Origin: Nautilus pompilius
Taxonomy: Eukaryota; Mollusca; Cephalopoda; Nautilida; Nautilidae
Direction of reading: 5' to 3'
Length of the DNA stretch: 64,000 nt
Assembly (NCBI GenBank): GCA_018389105.1
Contig: JACATO010001456.1
Span: forward strand, 62,001-126,000
This document shows, piece after piece, positions 59,009 to 64,000 of this stretch. The position numbers were made by a program, and so were the translations under genes. Under the pieces are notes generated by a model that was given only the letters and a program-made list of their open reading frames with translations, searched no databases and had not been told where the DNA came from. How positions within the stretch are numbered: the first letter of the stretch is position 1; every line of letters starts with the position of its first letter.

Positions 59009-61195
59009 CAGAGAGTTATGCATAATAATACTAGCTGTCGATCAGAAGAAAGCATTTGATAGAGTAGACTGGGATTTTTCTGCTGAGGACATTAAATGCT
59101 GTTAGGTTTTTGGAAGACATTTATTAGATGGATAAAATTAGTATACACAGATATCCAGACAAAAATTAGCCAGAGCGGTTTTTCATCGGAATATTTTAAA
59201 CCAAAACGCGGCATCAGGCAGGGCTGCCCTCTCAGTGCGTTGCTCTATGCAATCACTGCCGAGACGTTGTCCTGTGTGATCCGAGCTGAGGATAAAATTA
59301 AATGTATTAGCATAAACGATAAAATAGAAGTTAAAATTATACAATATGCCGATGACACCACGATATACTTCCGAGATGAGCGGAGCTTGGAGGCTGTGTT
59401 CGACAAGCTTCGCCTCTACGAGCGGGCATCGGGTGCTAAAATAAATAAAAACAAAACTGAAGGAACCTGGTTGGGTAGTCTTCGGAAAATCCAACAACAC
59501 AACCAGGAGGCTTTTGGAATTAGGTGGAGTATAGATGGAATTAAAATCTTAGGTATCGTATTCCCCCTTAGTAAAAATGTTAACTAGATAAGGACAATCG
59601 GTGCAAACTAATCGAAAAAAATGGGCTGGCGAGCCCATAACCTTAGATTTGTAGGTAAGGAAATAGTGAGGAATAGTTTAGTAACAGCCCCTATATGGTA
59701 TAAGTGTAAAATAATAGGGAGGCCATGCCAGCTTGAGCGCGTACCGCCATTGACGCTGAACTGGGGGAGTTCTTGTGGCAAGGGCGCAAACAACTGGTAA
59801 ATAAACAAGTGATTCGACTTCCCAGGAATCATGGAGGGTTAAACGTAGTAAATATAGAGAGTAAAATATGTGCTCAACAATTTTAAAATTTTTTAGATAT
59901 TATAAGGGATGTAGATAGGGAACCAAAACGGCAAATTATTTTCATCGACCAAATAGCTTAGGCATCTTAGAAGTATTAGTAATACATATAAAACCCACCG
60001 TATAATCAATAAAAACGTTAAATATTTTCCTTAAAACTAGTTTAGATAGATGGAGTAGAAGCGAAATAACCCTTATAGGGGATACAGTTGAATTAGGAGA
60101 GGACTTCAAAAACCTAAATAAATTAACACGACGTGGCCTATACATCTTCCTTGCGTCACGACTGGAAACGGAACCAGACTATAAGTGGATGTGGGAAAAT
60201 TACCTAGGATCAGTTCCCCTTCCCTGGAAAGATCTTTGGGAACGATCCAAAGGCTGTATATTGGATGGCATCATCTCTGACATCCATTGGAAAATACTAC
60301 GCCAGGTACTCCCTACGAGGTAAAATAAATTTAGATGGAAATTGATAGGGTCTCTCAAAATGCCTCGTATGCCCGAGGGAGGATGAAACGGTTGTTCACC
60401 GTGTCTTTACCTGTGGCACCTAGTCCCATTTTTGGTTAAAATAGTAAAAGGTCACCGGTGCAGACTTAATCCGCACTGGCGCACTTTTGGATTCCCCACA
60501 GGAAGTAAAAAGGACCGTCTTTCGAACTTGCTGATCTTCTCTGCTCAGCAGATTGCCTGGTGTAGTAGAATGGCTCCAGAGGATGACAAATCCACACCAA
60601 CCGAAACTCTGTAGCGCCGCCACGTGACCAGCGGGGGCCGCCTAAGTAGCCAATGTTTAATTAAGCACGCCTAGTTGTGCTCTCATTTCTCAACCGACGT
60701 AGGATAGGCCAATGACTACGGTCCAAAACCTTCCTTTTCAGCTCAGAAGAGGAAGCAGAAAGAAGCAGGCGAATGGATTTAATAATAATACAATGCGACG
60801 GATAGCGGCCATTCATTAAATGCACACGGGATTAGGTAAAAGGTCAACTGGCGACGGCGACAAAAGACATATATTGTTTGTTAACTAAAACTGATTTTCT
60901 CTTTCAGCCCGTGAAGACAGGCAGAGAGCAAACTCTGTTCTGGGAATCTAGCCCGGAAAAACTGCACCTCTCCTGCCAATTAGGGAAGGAGTTGGGTGGC
61001 CCCGCGATTCCCTTAGCCTCACAGGAATAAAAAAACAGGAGTAGGATAAACCCCAATTATAAACAGCTGTGGAGGCCGAACGTGGAACCGATCCAGCTAC
61101 ACCTCAGACATACGTAATTCTACACACAGTCAACCATATTATAGATTAATAAAGTTTTTAACTAAAGGGGACGTGAACATAGGCCGGCAACCAGG

Positions 61196-61490
61196 GTCCC
61201 GACGTGGCTCAGTGGTGAGTGTGTTGGCTCCAGGACCTAGGGTCCCGGGTCATTCCCCCGCTGGCGCATTGTGTGACCCTTGAGCGAGGTACTTTACTGG
61301 CATCGGTCCGGTTGCTGGTGGGGGGTGGAGTGGCCCCTGTTGGGGGGACGATCTATAGCCTTGACGGAGGCGGGTCTCCTATAAACCACTGCTGAAGACG
61401 GAGCCAGAGAGCGGACAACGACGGTGCGACGCATCCCGCTCTTATGGAATGAGTGATCGAAGAAGAAAAAGGTAATAGGGTTAAAAAAAA
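61196..61490 (+). mobile_element. tRNA-derived SINE
   Basis: GACGTGGCTCAGTGGTGAG opens a tRNA-like head. The A box TGGCTCAGTGG lies at 61205-61215 and a B-box-like GGGTCATTCCC at 61247-61257, with the usual spacing of about 32 bp between boxes. CCCTTGAGCGAGGTACTTTA (61278) is a block that recurs in the bodies of many animal SINEs. The unit ends near an A-rich GAAGAAGAAAAAGG and AAAAAAAAAAAGG tail (61459-61493). It sits only about 30 bp beyond LINE copy D. Confidence 0.75.
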
Positions 61491-61493
61491 AAA

Positions 61494-63068
61494 GGTCTTC
61501 GTGCCCCGTGATTATATCCACAAGCTGCCTCATCGACTAGTTCCTTTCTTCGTGCTAACTCCCGCGCCGTTTCAGTAACTGGGCGCCACGACGCGGTGCT
61601 AGAATTCGGAGTTACTATCTTAAAATATTTATTTAAATTCCTGTTGTCTGTCTAGTTTATTCCACAAACGAGGAAATGAATTACAACGTCTGTGCTCTAG
61701 TTAGTACCCGGATCTCCCGAGAGATGGCGAGAAGTCGTATCGCCGGTGCGGTGGTTTTGAAACGCATCTCAATTCGTGCTGGGAATAGTTATTACAGCGC
61801 TTTAAATATAACTATAATCTAATGACTCTCTCGATAAAGCGGTTTAACAGAAATTTACCATAATTACCTCATCGTTAAGTAGCATGATCACACATCATAG
61901 CTTTTCAATTACAGGTTCCTATCCTATTGTGATTAATGTAGCACCAATCAAAACTTTACGTTTTAAAGAAATCTGCATTGCTATGACATCGCCGATGTAC
62001 AGTACACTTCTCGCACCACACACAACTCTCCCTGATCTTCTCAAACGCCACTGACAGCTCGATAATGAGCGCAGATAGATTTCCCTCAGCAGCACCGGAC
62101 AAACAGAGTAAACCCTCCTGCGAAAGCTGGCTGGACCGTGGGGAAAGGGACATCTTGGCGAGGTTCCAGTGCCGCTGCCAGCAGTAGGATAGCAGCAGTC
62201 TGTGGAGCTGCGCAGACCGGCCTGTTCTGACCCCGACACGCCCACCTCCCGGAGAGGAAAGGGAGGCGGTCACGTGCGCAGTCTTAAGCGGATTCGGGCT
62301 CCCCCCATATAAAAACCGACCTTAGTTTATTCCATCCACTTATGATAGTTATTATAAAACTCTTTCTGTAATACCTGCTACTTTAATCAGTTTATAATCA
62401 AGCTCGTCACTATTCTGAACCGTAGTTAAAAATACTTTTCTTTAATTGTTCACGCACTAAAAAACCCTTATTTATTTTGAAACTGATACCAGATCTTTCT
62501 TCTAACAACAGGGAGGGAAAACAAGATGACATATGTGCCCCCGTCCGCCCCCACAACCAGCATCAACAATCACGTGACTAGATTTATTGGCATCGGATAT
62601 CCCCTTTCCAGAACAGTTTTGTCTGTTTCATCGAGCCACTTCTAACCTCTTGCAAACCTTCGTGTCCTGGTCAGTGTACGGTGAAGGGTTAAGCACAACG
62701 TAATTGTTGCGTGCCCCTTCCGGAACCACCGCGAACACGCCACACAAGCTGTGACAGTTCTTCCACCACCCCCTCTGCTCACTGTCACCACTCGGCTGGC
62801 TGACAGCATTCGATAGTTTGTGTTTCGAGATGCAAACTAATCAGATTGTATTACGTTCGTAATTTCTAAACTGCCAATTACCACCGACAAAGCTCCGGGA
62901 GAGAGGAAATGATATGTTTGCTGATACGTTTGCGTCGCAAATACGAAAGCTACAAGTCGTTTAGCGGGGCCAGGAGTTTGAGCGAATCCCCACCTTATCA
63001 GTGAATTGTGTATCGCGTGTCTTAGATACGGTAAACAGCGTATTATTCGACTCTAATGAAGTCCGGAG
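61494..63068. other. Unassigned stretch, CpG-rich in part
   Basis: Minus-strand frames of 105 and 108 codons overlap at 61919-62273 in a CpG-rich patch. I recognise neither, though a first exon is conceivable. TATAAAAA (62308-62315) is promoter-like. The remainder shows nothing. Confidence 0.45.
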
Positions 63069-63421
63069 GTGAGTTGTTCATCCATGGGCTTCTTTCTTTA
63101 GTTTAGCCCAGTACTAAGAACGACGCCCTCTCTTTCCGTCGGACGCTTTTCGAAGCAATAGCAAGACTATTATCATTATTATTATTATTAGACGACATAT
63201 TGCATAGATTAAATGGATCGCCTCTGACAGAAAATCACCAGCGAAGGAGAATACAGCAGATCAACAAGCAAGAAGTGTGTAAAATAACCATCGAACAAGA
63301 AGCGACCTGAGCATGCGCAGACGGCGAATGCAGCTCTCCTGGTGATCGACTCGTGAACTACAAATGTTGGATAACCGAAAACCAACCTATCTTGGTCTGG
63401 GTATATAGGAAATGTCGGGTA
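63069..63421 (+). repeat. Dispersed repeat, copy 2 (first copy at 5.51 kb)
   Basis: Same order and orientation as 5512-5825. The strongest shared block is at 63297-63322 (ACAAGAAGCGACCTGAGCAT then GCGCAG), followed by CTCCTGGTGATCG and TGAACTAC. It contains a short (ATT)n insertion at 63171-63189 that copy 1 lacks. Frames on either strand are not conserved between copies, so it is non-coding. Confidence 0.75.
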
Positions 63422-64000
63422 ACAGAACAAATCGGTTAACTGAGTCGGATAGCAGGGACTTTTTTTTTTTTTTTTTTTTTGCAGGCATGGAAAACAATGA
63501 TGACACAGGCTTTCATTATCTGCTTGGAATGGGACAGAGCAACACATGTGAATGCATACGCAGCACTATCGCATTATCCATTTATATGAGTGCGGGCTTC
63601 CGGTCCAGAGATACTGAACTCGGTACCGGGGACATCTTGAGCATATCTGGGTGTTTTATTATTACAGGGACAACTGGCACCAGGGTGCACCGCTAACTTG
63701 CGCGGTGGGAGAAGTGTGGAGGGCCCTCACTTTTCCCAAATCAACTGTAATCTCAGCGCACGTCTAAACTCTGTCGAGCGCCATCTGCTGCCCGGCACCA
63801 AAACACAGCCAGGCCCAGAAACCAGTCGTGCGTCAGAATCCTTGCTTCGTCAAGGGTACTGTCGCCCTGCGCCTGTTTAACCACTAACGGACAGGGAAAC
63901 GGTGTAATCAAGAGGCGCAAAGGATCTCTAGCTCGGGGAAAGAAAATATGGAGAAATTACTTTCGTCGTTCTAAAAAAAATTTTTTTCTGAATTTAATTT
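63422..64000. other. Unassigned end of window
   Basis: A T run of 20 bp at 63461-63480 is the only obvious feature. The 94-codon frame starting at 63412 crosses it as poly-Phe and is not credible as a gene. Confidence 0.5.

Larger units (their letters stand above)
56234..60614 (+). pseudogene. LINE copy D ORF2, interrupted by two transposons
   Basis: MDSKMKFLSLNV opens the endonuclease, with CLQ-like remnants and GDFNCVTSHDLDRQG (56635). The segment 56829-57134 is open through ITHDIISWNDHSQVKV, which keeps the Asp-His end of the endonuclease. The linker is split by the hAT insertion at 57276 and resumes at 57981 with NRAFCGLEKV. Reverse transcriptase is cut by the Tigger remnant with loss of about 130 residues, then resumes with DQKKAFD. 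An open 163-codon frame (59096-59587) includes RGIRQGCPLSALLYAITAE and YADD (59345-59356). The C-terminal CLVCPREDETVVHRVFTC (60363-60416) keeps an intact CX2CX8HX4C motif. Confidence 0.85.
54250..61165 (+). mobile_element. Tx1-type LINE, copy D (most complete, carries two insertions)
   Basis: The leader (54250-54814) is followed by ORF1, an 84-nt gap, ORF2 and a 3' UTR ending near ATTAATAAAGTTTTT (61146-61160). It is interrupted by a hAT element (57277-57972) and a Tigger remnant (58350-59008). Without these it would be about 5.5 kb. The 3' UTR shares GGAAAAACT, TAAACAGCTG and CCGAACGTGGAACCGATCC with copies B and C. Confidence 0.85.

Noticed and set aside
61919-62273. Minus-strand 105-108 codon frames in a CpG-rich patch
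   Set aside because: Two overlapping frames without family resemblance; CpG-rich composition alone explains the absence of stops.
62308-62340. TATAAAAA promoter-like box
   Set aside because: The spacing to any initiator-like site is short and no exon follows; too weak to list as a feature.

Overview
This is animal nuclear DNA, most likely from an invertebrate. It has no operons or compact genes. It is dominated by dinucleotide microsatellites, minisatellites, SINEs, a cluster of Tx1-type LINEs, DNA transposons and one Ty3/Gypsy fossil. A widely dispersed animal protein family with CxxC pairs (remembered as common in chelicerates and cnidarians) and a Tx1-clade LINE give the best phylogenetic hints. 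They do not separate mollusc from chelicerate or other invertebrates, so I leave the host unnamed. I found no host protein-coding exon that I would defend; most long open frames are translations of (CT)n/(GA)n or of decayed repeats.

Layout. 1-12.8 kb: non-coding DNA with (CT)n tracts (306-451, 10857-11712), one copy of a repeat that recurs at 63 kb (5512-5825), two head-to-tail tRNA-derived SINEs on the minus strand (7071-7647), and a 30-32 bp minisatellite of about 34 units (8735-9799). 12.8-15.0 kb: a decayed copy of the dispersed CxxC/DDE-like family, possibly bounded by CAGGG...CCCTG ends. 15-22 kb: satellites that combine (CT)n with the palindrome GACGTC, including an inverted pair at 16.1 and 16.9-17.4 kb. 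22.8-23.6 kb: a second, diverged member of the same protein family with an unbroken frame. 24-25.4 kb: GC-rich, unassigned. 25.5-38.9 kb: AT-rich, CpG-poor, nearly featureless, with a Ty3/Gypsy pol fossil on the minus strand (33.47-34.61 kb). 39.0-40.3 kb: purine-rich imperfect satellite. 43.6-44.1 kb: the cleanest (CT)n-TGACGTCA array.

44.3-61.2 kb is the richest part: four Tx1-type LINE copies, all on the plus strand and nearly end to end (A, B, C, D). Between them they show ORF1 with a CCHC zinc knuckle, an ORF1-ORF2 gap of 84-92 nt, and ORF2 with AP-endonuclease, reverse transcriptase (YADD) and a C-terminal Cys/His motif. Copy D carries a 696-bp non-autonomous hAT insertion with a perfect 8-bp target duplication, and the 3' end of a pogo/Tigger element. 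The 5' leader of copy D contains an unusual run of small hairpins. A tRNA-derived SINE follows directly at 61.2 kb, and the window ends with the second copy of the 5.5-kb repeat.

Nothing here works together as a pathway. The window is a record of nested mobile-element activity and satellite growth. The observations most worth follow-up are the GACGTC satellite family, the DDE-like protein family with one open copy, the Tx1 pile-up, and the hairpin-rich leader.
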